Of a stretch of 63,761 bases of DNA, positions 12,101 through 24,289 are shown piece by piece. The notes below the pieces were generated by a model, which was not told where the DNA came from, did no database searches, and was given only the letters and a program-made list of their open reading frames with translations. The stretch is taken from the NCBI RefSeq assembly GCF_000003815.2, contig NC_049984.1, positions 10,530,114 to 10,593,874 on the forward strand. The letters run 5' to 3'. Numbering within the stretch: the stretch's first letter is position 1; every line of letters starts with the position of its first letter. The stretch is from Branchiostoma floridae (lineage: Eukaryota > Chordata > Leptocardii > Amphioxiformes > Branchiostomatidae). A program made the translations under genes and the position numbers.

Positions 12101-13800
12101 TAGACGCTTTGAACGATTTGGTATTACTAACTAGCTAGAACGACCACCAAGGAGCACAGCACAGCATACCAGCCTGTACACCACTTTGAACTGAGGCTCT
12201 ATCATGGCTTTTATGGGGCACTGTGCAGCAATTGACTGACATTTCAAAACTCTTCACAGGTGCAAGTTTTTACAGCAGATGCAAGAAATGGTGGTTTTAC
12301 AGGCTGCTCATTTTCAAAAGCGCTTTGAAAGTTTGATAAGAGATCACTCGATTTCCACTGTTTATAAAGGATTGGCCTCCATTCCACACACCCATGTCAG
12401 TACTGTATGTTGCTTAGTCTGCAACTATTGCATAAAGGGACAATCTATCACAATATACTTATCATAAAGTTGTCTTATCAGAGATTTCTACATGATAACA
12501 CTTTAGACCACAAACAATTTTATTCGTTTGTGACCCAGTGTTGACCCCTTTCCTTTCCTAAGCCATAAAGTAGAGTGATTTATTTAGTGTCAATCTGTTT
12601 GCATTAATTCCTACAGGCTATTGTCATGAATTTACAGCCTGTAACAATTGATAGGGTCCTCTTCTTTGCTTTATGGCACAGACTTAAGATGGTAAGAAAA
12701 CAGTAAAGATAAAACACCATGTAAGATGACTCTCGTCAGTATTCTTTCCAACTTCAGTCACTAGAACAAGATATAGCATTGGCCAAGATGAATTCTAGTG
12801 CACCTACATGAATGTATTATATCATACTTATTTAACTACATCTTGTATATGCAAACAATTTCATGAAAGACGTGAATTGCTCTGTGTAGACCATTAGGAT
12901 TATACATAGTGTTACAAGGCAAAGACTTGATAAATGTGTCACAATAAAAATAGCTGCAATGAAAAAGATGAAAATTATTACACAGCTCAGTAAGAATTTA
13001 ACTTGTTGCTACAGTCCTGTACAGATCTGCATGATGTTATGAACATACTGTACTTTGGTCACCTGATTTCTTTTATCTCTTGTACTTTGTTCTTATCTCA
13101 ACATAAACAAAGCCATTTATCCTGGGTACTTGTCCATCTCATTGTCTGTAGGATAGCAGACACCACCCCCTGGTGGAGTAAGAATAGGATGGATCTGGGT
13201 TATCAGTGACAATTGGGTGTAAATCATTGATCGGTCTTAAGATTAGGGCCATTCCATTCAAATTGTCCATGGGGGTCCAACTAAGTTTATCTTGAGGCCA
13301 ATCCTTTACTTCCCTTATCATCATTTTGATTTATCTTCTTGTTACCATGGTTTGATTCCAGTAGAACCTTACTTTGTCATTTTGACTTGACAGAGTCCCT
13401 CCTTTTCAGTTCAAACCATTTCCACCACAACTATTCTCATATCAGTCTAAAATACATCACTGATCATGATTGGTAATCTTAATCATATTCCTACTTTTTA
13501 AGTGGAATCCAAACATACACAACTGAATGTTGGGCAAGGTAACAGTTGAATACATATGAATAGATAAGTATACCAGTGACCCAGTACTCTAACAATCAAT
13601 CACTAGAACATGATTGATTGTTTTGTCACCTTCAGCTATTCCAAGCAACTGTTCCATGAAAATAAGACTTACAGTTAATGTTATCTCAAGCCACAAGTGG
13701 AAGCTAGCAGGCAATTAAGAAATAATAGAAAATCTTTCCTTTAATACAGGCACAGTTCATTCTTCCGAAAGGATAAGGCTTACAATTGTGACATCCTTTA
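9177..13800. other. Non-coding stretch, no gene recognised
   Basis: No open frame here shows a family motif or phase-compatible splice sites. The sequence is AT-rich and mostly single-copy by eye. I see no RNA gene. Confidence 0.45.
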
Positions 13801-14085
13801 GATTTCAACCCATGTTTGTGGCAGCTGAATTCACTTCTTCAAAAAACTTGGCAATTTAACAGGAATAAACTTTGTCTCTCAAGACCCAAGCTCACATTTG
13901 CAAAAAAATCCTTCGTAAAGGATAAAGACGTACTCAGCTCGGCAAAATGGCAACAACTGTATCAGCCCTGCCGTTTCCTGATAGATTTCAACCAGCCAAA
14001 TTTACTTCTTACTTGGCATTTATGCAGGAATAAACATTGTCTCTCAAGACCCAAGCACACATTTGCCCAAAAAAAAATTCTTTGA
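13801..14085. repeat. Diverged tandem duplication, about 165-183 bp
   Basis: The block starting GATTTCAACC at 13801 is repeated from 13984. Both copies contain AGGAATAAAC, TTGTCTCTCAAGACCCAAGC and CACATTTG (13861-13900 and 14026-14065). The offset changes from 183 to 165 bp, so an indel has occurred since duplication. The 89-residue open frame across it is a by-product of the repeat. Confidence 0.65.
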
Positions 14086-14624
14086 ACAGACCTTTAAGGG
14101 AGAATCTTTTAAAACTTTTGGTGATATACAAAATTAATTTAGTTTTGTTCAAGCCACAGAACGCAGGAATAAGACATTTGTGTGGAACACTTTTATTCTA
14201 ACACAAGTGCAAACTCTACACCCACCTGTTGGTTTCCTGAGAGACATACAAAACAGGAAAACAACAACTATACAAGGGTCACAGTGACATCACCTCCTAT
14301 TCACACCCACAATCACATGTCAGTTACACCCATTCAGAGTCAATACAGTCCTCCTACACAGTTTCTGCAACTCTTACCTAATACAGCACTCACTAAGGGT
14401 TCCTTCTGTCTCTGTTTACATTACAATTGATAGGAATGTAATCAAGGCAATGGAAATACACACGTACATTGAATAAAGATTAGGTCATCACACTGCTTTA
14501 GCTAGAGAGCTATGTTTCAAGAATATCAACAGGTGTCCAGACTAGTTGTGAAGATTTTGGATTTGCTCTAGAAGAGGTGATGGCAAGAAGATGTTTCAAT
14601 GATATCTCTAACACTTTTTCGGGT

Positions 14625-14985
14625 GCCCCAGGTAATACATCTGATTTGGCCAGTTGTGACTAGACCACAGGTGTCCCATGTAATACACCAGACTTTGCCA
14701 GACCAGGTGCACACCTGACTTGGCCAGACCAGTTGCACACCTGACTTGGCCAGGTGTCCCAGGTTCTACAACTGACTTGACCAGGTGTCCCATGTAATAC
14801 AACTGACTTGGCCAGGTCAGGTACTACACCTGACTTGGCCAGGTGTCCCAGGTACTACACCTGACTTGGCCAGGTGTCCCAGGTACTACACCTGACTTGG
14901 CCAGGTGTCCCAGGTAATACACCTGACTTGGCCAGGTATCCCAGGTACCACACCTGACTTGGCCAGGTGTCCCAAGCACTGCATG
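14625..14985. repeat. 31-bp minisatellite
   Basis: About eleven units of a 31-bp repeat containing CTGACTTGGCCAGGTGTCCC. The five units from about 14830 to 14975 are nearly identical with exact 31-bp spacing; those from 14640 to 14820 are degenerate and partly truncated. Because 31 is not a multiple of three and the unit lacks minus-strand stops, several minus frames stay open (for example 14824-15111). I do not regard these as genes. Confidence 0.9.
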
Positions 14986-15153
14986 TAAGCCACTTACACT
15001 TACACAAGAGAAGGCAGGACAGGTTGGTGTCTCTAATCTGATCCACTTAGGGAGGGTGCCCCCTTTTTCCTGTCTATACTTAGTTCCACCCGTGCCTGCC
15101 TGGTCAAACAATCAGGCACAAAGTGTTCACCACCCAAGTGAACTGAACAAGGA

Positions 15154-15196
15154 CTATATATATAACGTTATGTATATATATACATGTATATATAGA
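15154..15196. repeat. TA-rich simple repeat
   Basis: A run of TATATA units interrupted by ACGTTATG and ACATG, followed by a short GA run. It is a simple-sequence tract with no further function visible. Confidence 0.7.
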
Positions 15197-16409
15197 GAGA
15201 GCTGTCAGAATATACACCTCACATAGTATGAAAAGGACAAAGCGAGCATATCTGGTTTGCAAACTTTAACTGCTAATTCCTAGAAGCCAGAAATGTCCTG
15301 CACTCTTATAGATTTTGTGAGAACGAAAAGTCATCAAAAGCGCAGCCCCACTGGCAGAACGATTATTTTACAAACTTAATTGGACGTCGTCTTTTGCCAG
15401 GGAAAAAGGATCCACTTGATCAAATTCTGAGCTATCAACACTTATTAAGCATTCATACTGAATAGCTGACCAAAAAGGAGTGTCATAGTTCACACTGCGC
15501 CCTGTAATTGTGGACACAAGACAACTGCTGGCCTTAAAACCCCCTTCTGGCTCAGTGCTCAGTGTTTGGTATACTAACATTGCAGGTAATCCAGGAGCAT
15601 ACTCTTGACACATCTCTCTGTACTAACCCACAAGTTGTGACCCACTTATTTCTAAACAATACCTGGAGTAGCATTGACTACCATGTATTGTGAGGGGAGT
15701 CAATCTCCACCCATTACCTCTGCATCTATTATCATAGTGTCACCATGATAAGGGTATGCCTTGGTGGGAATGAATTCCTAATCCCTGGACAAATGAAACA
15801 CAAGTATGAGAATCTCCCTATTTGCTCTTTCCGCATGACTGTTCACATTAAATCTCCAGGGTAAACCCAAAACTTCTGTTTGCTGTAACACAATTTTTGA
15901 AAGCAAGCAGTTCTGTGCAAAGTCCTCTTTTAGCTTAATTTTTCATGAGTAAAGCTTTTATTCCAGGAACACGTCCTGCATTGAGCACTCAGCACTACAT
16001 CGTTTTGTCTTCACAACACATCCTCTCCAATCTATAAATGTTGATAAAATCAAAATATATTCCGCTTAGAGGAAGGCCGCACCTAAAGTTTGGGACACAA
16101 GTATATAGACTGTAATGACGTCTTTGCACACTTATCAAAACAGCCTGACCAGCGACCTAAGCAACAATCAAAATTCTGTCTCTCCTGCTTGGAAATTGTT
16201 TTCATAAAGGGTGTGGCCATTTTTACTGTATGGAGAAAACAAACACCTTATCCGTTCAGTCCCTACACCTGTCCAAATCATGAGTTCTAACAACCTGTAT
16301 GTATTCATAACTCTATTGGCTGATACAGCAAACAGATACATGCTGGGCATCACGTACAGAGTTATTAGTACAGTTTCTCAGAGATATAATTAGTAAATTG
16401 CTTCTATAA

Positions 16410-16640
16410 ATGTGGGAGGGGGGGAAATGGACTTTAACTGCATCCCTGCCTGCGTTTACTTGGGCAGTCCGGAATGCCATTCACGGCCCCGCTGCGCCCA
16501 GGATGCACGCATACGGAGCTGGTTGGTTGCCGTGGCCGCTAAGACGTGGGCAGGTGCAAACATCCAAACCAACGCAAAAGCATCTGGCTGTGTGGGTAGG
16601 AACGGCTAACAGGCATTCAGATTACCCAGCAACCGCCAGG
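16410..16640. other. GC/CpG-rich block of unknown nature
   Basis: This block is clearly richer in C, G and CpG than the surrounding AT-rich DNA and contains GGTTGCCGTGGCC, which resembles half of an RFX X-box. A plus-strand frame is open over 16410-16814 (134 codons), but the translation is low in recognisable motifs and the second half is ordinary AT-rich sequence. It could be a regulatory element, a decayed exon or old repeat DNA. Confidence 0.35.
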
Positions 16641-17036
16641 GTGGAATTTCAAATATCATACAGAAATATTGTTTTAGGTAATCTCATTTCATGCCGTACA
16701 ATATTTTCTTTGTTCCCCCTGGGAAACAAGTCAACATCAAGGTCTCTTTTGGTAATTGTTGACTCCATATTTTTCACTAACAATCCATCTCTGTCACTTT
16801 GCACACCTATGTAAAAAAAAAACAGTGTGTAAGAAATGATTTGGGAGTATTGAGTGAAAATTAACTGGAGAAAAGCTATATCTACTTGTTTCTCAAAAGA
16901 ATGGGAGAAATAGTCATGTAAATGTTTTACAATTGGAAAGATTGGAGTGATACTTTAAAGAATAAAAGAGTGTTCAGTGCTGAGAGTGTCCTGGAGCTGT
17001 ATACCTTGAATTAAAGAAAACGTTTTAGTGAGGTAT

Positions 17037-17084
17037 GAAGTAACCAAGGAGGTTAAAAAAAGACCTCCTTGAAGTTGAAGTAAC
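17037..17084. repeat. Miniature palindrome with flanking direct repeats
   Basis: CAAGGAGGT (17045-17053) and ACCTCCTTG (17063-17071) are inverted around an A-rich loop. GAAGTAAC occurs immediately to the left (17037-17044) and again at 17077-17084, five bases beyond the right arm. It is the same core as at 232-263. Confidence 0.5.
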
Positions 17085-20000
17085 CTTTACATTCGCTCTT
17101 CTAAGCTGCCTTTTCTTAGAAGTTAAAGGGGCTAATGAGCTCGTGTTATTAAAACATAAGAATGTTACCGGTATAGTCTTTATCGTTTTAGATTATTACG
17201 TCCAGAAATCGCACAGGGTAGAACTCTTAAACAAATTAGGTCAGACAACCATATCTCGAACCATCAACCTTTAATCCTGAAGTAAGGTGAAGAGGTTGTT
17301 TGTGAATGTTTGGAACATAAGGTGTGCTGACACAGGTGTTATGGACAGGTGTTCAAGTTTTCTCCATAAGCGACCTTGAGTGATCTCCTACTGGCTTTTA
17401 AGGAGAGTGTTTTAAAGAATAAGTGAGATAAATGACTTTTGAAAGCTGTAACAGTGAATTACACCTGCCTTTCTCTTCTAACAATGGAGTGAGTGGTTCC
17501 TTTTTTTCAAACAACCTGTTCTACATGCTTATCCGCATGTTTGTGCTTGAATATTGCACCTCACCTGTGTAAAGAGAATGGCATGAAAGATTTATGACTT
17601 CTGTGTCTAGAAAATGGGCTATTCTGAATTAGAAAGGACAGATTGGTATGTGGTATCGTGATACCCAGACAGGAGAGTGGTGGTCACCTGGGCAAGCTAC
17701 TTAGGATGAGTGGTGATGAAAAAGTCGCTGCTGCATAAAACATACTTTAATAGTGTTTACCGGGTATATTCACATCAAATATTGCAAGCATACAATGAGC
17801 AAGATGTTGTTCCATATTTTGTAATGATCTAGAAGGTTCTATAAAAGTGAGTAGATCATGAATTTTTCACAAATCTATCACCAGCTGGTCATGTGAGCTA
17901 TTCACTTTAACTCTACTTCACTTTTACCTGTGACATGAATAAACTTAGGACAAATTTAGTGTGCTTTAACAGTACAGTTCCTTATAAGATATCTTTAGTA
18001 GGTTTTGACACATCTGAAGGAGTGATGAAACATGTTGAAATACATCAATTATCATAGCAACATGGCTATGGGTGTGGAAACTTTTTTTTACCTCCTTGTG
18101 GCAACCAAACAAGTCATATAAGCTGTTCTGTCTGACATTATTACAAACAAAGAGACAAAAGCCCCTAGGGCTTGAGCAAAAGGCATTCACTAAGTTCTAA
18201 TTAAAGAATAAATGATTAACTCGGATTGAAAATGTAATCCTCCAAAAAGGTCAAGGTATGTCTAAATGTCAGGTAACAAAGACAGGTGTCACGGAAGTGA
18301 TGTTTAAGGCTTACACGATATGACATTATTACAATCACTATTTAGCTTGGTGAGTTATGTATAAACTAAACAGCTAAGTTGTCGTGGTGCATTATTCCTC
18401 TGCTGATGTCTGAATCATCTTTGGGGACAGGCTACAAAAGATCCCAAAGAGATTCTGGTGGCTGACTTTACTTGGGTTTTCTTGCTACTCAAAATCAAAA
18501 TGTCCAACATTTACAATGTATGCTCTTGTTCCTTATATTGTGTTCTCTCTTGTTCAATATGATGTCTAAACCAATTTTTCAAATAGTAATCTGAACCTTA
18601 TGATAAAAAAAAAAACAGCTTCTTGAGTGTTCAAATCTTTACAGAATGTTGTAAAATCAAAAACAAAAATTTGGCAACATCACTCTCCCAATAGAAACAA
18701 CAACCAAGAACAAATGGGCTGTCAAATTGATGAATTGCACAAAAATAATCCAGTCATGTGTCTATAGACTTTTCATGGCCGGTTGGCCAAACAAAAATAT
18801 GGAATATTCCCCTCAATGGCGATTTATCACACGAAAGTGACAAGTGCCTTTTCATGCCCGACAGCCGTGCACATTCAGGGGGGCACACTCTGATGGGGAA
18901 GTCCTTCATGGTCACTGACACAGAATGAACGGAGTGGACAAAACCTGTCGTCCTCACAGGCTATTGTCTTCCTCCAATGTCTACTTTCCACACACAAATG
19001 CCAAAAGAAACATATCTTATGGTCAACAGATAGTATTACTCCAACTATCTGGTAATGTCACCATTGCTTGAGATCAAAAGCCGATTTCCACAAATCTTTG
19101 ACATATTTTTGAGCATACATCAAACAATGCTCCACTGTTAAAGTGTTTTCCAATAATAACACAGGAAGGACCACTTGAAACTGATCTTATCATTTTGACA
19201 TCAAGAGAAAAGAACACCCTTGTTGAGGTGAGAGTATATCAATCCACTGGCTTATGCCAAGGACTTTTTAAACCTCCTTGCTTATCCTGGCAATATCTTG
19301 GAAAGTAAGGTAATCTGTCTTGTTTAGACATTGCCTCAACTTACACTCTTGGTGTCATCACCAGCTAGTTTACACTCATATATAAATAGGGCATTGAGAG
19401 TACTTAGTGTCATAAATCCACTGTGACAAGATTAAAAAAAGAAAATGTCCAAAAGCAGATGTCACACAGTTGATGAGGCTTGGTTGTATTCCTTGATTGC
19501 CAGAAGATCGCCAAATGTAAAAATTCACAGAGACTCGAGTGTTGACGGGGCTCAGGGACCTGTGAACATAAGCCATCTCTAAAAATCACATGACGATGGA
19601 TAGAACACTAGGTGTATTAATGCCGAAAATGTCCTTTGGAGCTCTTAGACTCATTGTAGTAGTAGTATTCAGTATTTCATTATATTGTTGCTTGAATCCC
19701 TGATACAGGGGTAGGCAGCAGTCGGCTAGTCTTCACACCACGCTTTTGAGCTCTACTTTTTATTCTGCGGTACAGAAAGTGCTTCTATTGAGGTTCCAAT
19801 TTTTAAAGGTTGTGCGAATGCAGGTGGAATCATGTGACACAAATTTACTCCCCTTAGATCACCAAGTACAAAGCCAAGCAATTAAGCACTGCGGCAAGTA
19901 ATGGATTTATTGGCATGTTGACATCTGTTTGTCTGATAGTAGTCCTAGATAAAAGATTCGGAATGTTGAAGGTCATGGTTTGAGACTGGAGGGTCTTCAC

Positions 20001-23000
20001 TTTGACACGCGGTCTTAGAGCTATCACGCATATCCTCCTTTGAGATATGAAAATTATGAGCTAGCATTGACATAATTGGTTATCACACTTCAGTTAAATT
20101 GCCCCGAAACAAATAGCAACGCTTGGGAGCTTGTCATAAACTAGAGAACGATATCTGCTCTTTTTTTCATGGGTATGACATCATCTCACCCAGTCCTGGG
20201 ATGGATACAGCTGCTATATTTAGCCCAAAATCTTTGCCGCACATTAACAGATAAATTTAGGTGTTTGGACAAAACTAAGCTTGTGTTTGAAACTATGGCA
20301 TGTGAGAAGGATGTTGGGAACATGTGCCGCCAGACAACGTGTGAGGACTGCTCGGTGTTGATCACGCTACAACGGCATTTATCAGCATTTTGTACTCTTA
20401 CATTCCCTTGTGTTTATTCACACTTTGATAAGTAATATCATAAGAATGCTGTAAATGTGTTGCAAGTCCATTTATGGTTTGTGGGACTTAATTCTATTGT
20501 GAATTCACATTTTGTTACTCATTTGAAACAATGATTCATGTAGAACCAATACATCTCACATTTGCAGTGTAATGACTAAACTTGCAGTAAAAGCTTCTAA
20601 GGGCACTACTTGACTTTGCATACTTAAATTAGATCAATGCAAAATGTCACAATTTACAGTGTGTGTGAATAATGTAACCTCTGTTACATTATAACAAGTA
20701 CATTGTATGTGGTCAAGCTAAATTTGGATCTGAACAAAGTCAAAATCAAAGTCTGATAATAAATGTAAGAGACCAATTTTGAAGGTCGTATCTTAAAGTT
20801 AGTTTCTGATCACAAACAATATCTAGACTCGTCTGTAATGACAAATTTAAAGCAGCTTTAGATTTTGGATGAACCATTCAAGAATGATAAGTATAAGAAA
20901 TAAGACTTGAACTTTAAGCTAAGTTATATGGAGTTAGTATTTTTCTAAAACCAACTGTAAGCCCTCTTTGCTGTATAGTCATAGTTACCAACTTTTACAT
21001 GTCAATGCATTAAATAAGTAGCTTATGGGATTATAAAAGTCTAATGGTAATGAAAAAATATTTCAGGGCCATTGATAACACTAGGATTTACATCAATGTG
21101 TTAGTTCCAGATACAGGACACAGTTTAATATGACAATACGTTGTCGCATTTTGTGCTAGAAAAGAATAGTGACAATTAAAAAGCAAGACCCCAAATTAAT
21201 TTTTTTACACAAAGCAACAACACAAGGACAGCTTGTATAATATTTATAGAGTGAGCTAATGAACAAATCAAGACGAGGTGATAAGAAAAAGAACAAACTC
21301 CAACACACAGATGTTTCTGTTTGATACTTTATATGACAAATTATCTAAATGGAATCTAATCACATACTTAGGCATATTGGTCATCTGCAGATCACCAGTT
21401 CAAAACGCACTGCCGCCATCTCCAATACCACCCTGGTATTCCCCTGTCATATGGAGTTCATAGCTCTTATCCTAACAAGATTCAATATAATACAGAATCC
21501 CTCCATATCACAGTAACAATGCAGTTATGGAGTATTCTGCATGGTTAAGTAGGGTAACTTAGAGTAACAACCCTGTGGGAAAACCATTTGTATTGATTAT
21601 CTCACAGCAATCAACTCCATAACCATCTGGACTGTAGGTTAGATGCATCTATCTAAAACTTAAAGATTGGAGACTATATAGTTTTCTTTTTCTTTCAAAA
21701 CATTTCTTTTTTGACACACTTGATGCCCCATTATCTATTAGCTTAAAGACTTTTGGTTTTAACTTCCGTTGCAATATTGTCTGCAGGCAGACTTCTGTTT
21801 TGCTCCCTCTTAATAGTTCAACTTTGCATATGGAACGTATGACTAAACTTTCTAAGAATGTCTGATTCAACAAATGTCTGGTGTGTTGGAGCTCTTATTT
21901 CAAAGTTTTACAACGTGATAATCCTCTGTGATGTATCTTAATCCAGTTGTTATGGAAAAACATCCTTCTTACCTCTGATTAATGATTACCAGTTGTGCAT
22001 GGTGTTTGTTTTCAGGATATCCTGAGATATGAGATATTGCTTGTTCCTGCCGCCAAATAAAGCAATTGGTTTTAGTCTGTTCTGTCAAAAATAAAGGGGC
22101 AGAGGGACAAAACAAATAGAGGGTAATGAGGCATAGAATGGTACCCAGGCTAGAGGAGTTTGTAAACCTGCAGAGGTGATAAGTTATATGTTTCATCTTT
22201 GATCTTAGGCCATATGGACTTAAGTGCATGGATAACATCCATGTACACATCAATTTTCATCCGTTTCCCCACCCAAAAAGTTTGCGAATCGTATAAAAAA
22301 TCTGCATAATTCGAAAATGTATGATGTGAATTGCAAAAAACAACAACAGAAAAGGGAGTATTTCAAAGTAAAAAATTAGGACATGAAAATACAAAAATAA
22401 AGGATTCATTGTTTGGTATAACATATAGAGTGCACATGTACAATAGTATGTCTCCTGAAGTGAAAAACCACATGCTCCTCTGGGCCCGAAGCCTGTCCAA
22501 AGGCACATCAGCACAGCATGTGGATGTACAAGGTGTGTTTTGACTGACTCATTTGGCTAGCACATGTACAACAACTTCCCAGTTAGATAAACTCCGCCAA
22601 TGTTTTCTTGCCCCAATTTGTCCCTCACAGGATTTCTCTGTGGAATATCCTGAAACATGTTAATGTTTCAATTTTGTGGCTTCTCAAAACAACTTTGCCC
22701 TGATCCGATTTTTTCAGGTGGCTCAAGGTGTTCCTTAATTAATGGCCTCCCCAAAATAGTTTGCAGAAACAGCTCTGCACCACCAATCAGCAGCTACGTT
22801 CCAAAGCGAAGTTTGGTCATTTGAGTAAAGCGGGAGCAGTATAGCGGTAATTTTTCAGAAGCAATGCTTCCTCATTCACCTTTTGTTGCCTGTCAAACAA
22901 TATTTGTCTGGGGTAAAAAATTTCAACGTTTCGACATTCAACATTGGCTATAAGTTATACCTTCTTTTTATGGGGATGAAAATCACAACTTGAGACCATC

Positions 23001-24081
23001 CTAACAAAAGGAAATGGTGGAATTAGACAATTTTTACAATATCATAACTAAAAGAAACATTTTAAGACTCGTCATTTGTCCATCAAATGGATTCTCACAC
23101 AGAATGATTTATAAAGTAAAAATCACTTGGGGATACATGTAATATGTCAGAGACTAACGTGTCCTGGAGACCAAGTGACATTCTCACTAATGTTACGTCT
23201 TACACTGTGTCTGCGTGAAAGGTTGCGCACAATGATCCTATCATAGATGACATTTGAATGCAGGCAGTTCTCCAACACAAATAGCACAAAAACAAAGCTG
23301 GATTCTGGGGTCCGAAACTGAAGCGGAGCCAGCACGGTATGACTGCAAAATGTGAAAGGTTACCTGGTGTCAGCACAAAGTTCAACAAAAGTAACATTAT
23401 TTGGTATCATGGCTAGCATATTTCTATAAAACATCATGCCATTTACAGGTACACTATTGCCCAAACCATTGTGTTTCCAAAAAGTTCAAGTTCACTTCTG
23501 GGTTAAGGTCTCAATGTTAATGCTAAGTCTGGTTTCATCAATTTCTGAGAAAGGAAGAAGAAATCAACCAAGGACAGCATGTCGATGAATGGTTCAATGA
23601 GTGACTGATTGTCTGTCATATATATTTGGTTGTCTTTTCATGTTTTTATTTAGCATTTCAAAATTTTGACAGAGGTAGGCAGGGCAATTGGATGCAGTAA
23701 GTTGGTTAAGGCCATACTATGTTTTGTCTTATGAAAAAATATCCTTTTGAGGCAACAATTTTGAGGAAATAACATAAAATAGTGTAATTGTTTACATACC
23801 ATTGTCCACCTATGGAAGCACTTGAAGCGATTTACCTTTTTTCTACCTGAGCCAAAAACTTAATAGCTGCGCTCACCTAAACTCTACTCTGTGAGGCTGA
23901 GAGTAAATAGCCCACCCTGACAAACAGAGGGTTTTATGGGATCTGGAAAGACCTTCACTGATCGTATCATACTACTTCAAAGCAAACTTGATGTGCAGTA
24001 AAACTGGCCACCCTGGTGAGGTACCTGTGGGGGACAAATCACACTCCGTTATGGTTCTAGAGTTTTAGGGATTGCCTAAGA

Positions 24082-24285
24082 CTGTCTCCAGGACCCGTCC
24101 TTTTGCTTGTTGGGACAGACAAGAATTTCACCCCATCCATTAAAAAATCTGATCTTCTTCACGTGACATTGGTAAGATCATACAGTATCTTCATAAGCTT
24201 ACAATGATAGATTTAACATGGAAAATTAACAACATCGGCTTCCAAACAATGAGTAGAACGGAAAGAGATTTAAAGCTGATTTAAA
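24082..24285. mobile_element. Dispersed repeat related to 8091-8277
   Basis: Shared blocks include CTGTCTCCA, CACCCCATCC, CGTGACAT, AAAATTAAC and AATGAGT in the same order and spacing as in 8091-8277. The right TIR is not recognisable here, so the copy is diverged. Confidence 0.5.
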
Positions 24286-24289
24286 GTGT

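Noticed and set aside
14824-15111. 95-residue minus-strand frame with repeated WDTWPSQV-like units
   Set aside because: The 31-bp minisatellite lacks minus-strand stops; no start context, no flanking exons, non-integral codon period.
16410-16814. 134-residue plus-strand open frame
   Set aside because: No recognisable domain, low-complexity second half, no splice support; kept only as a GC-rich block.
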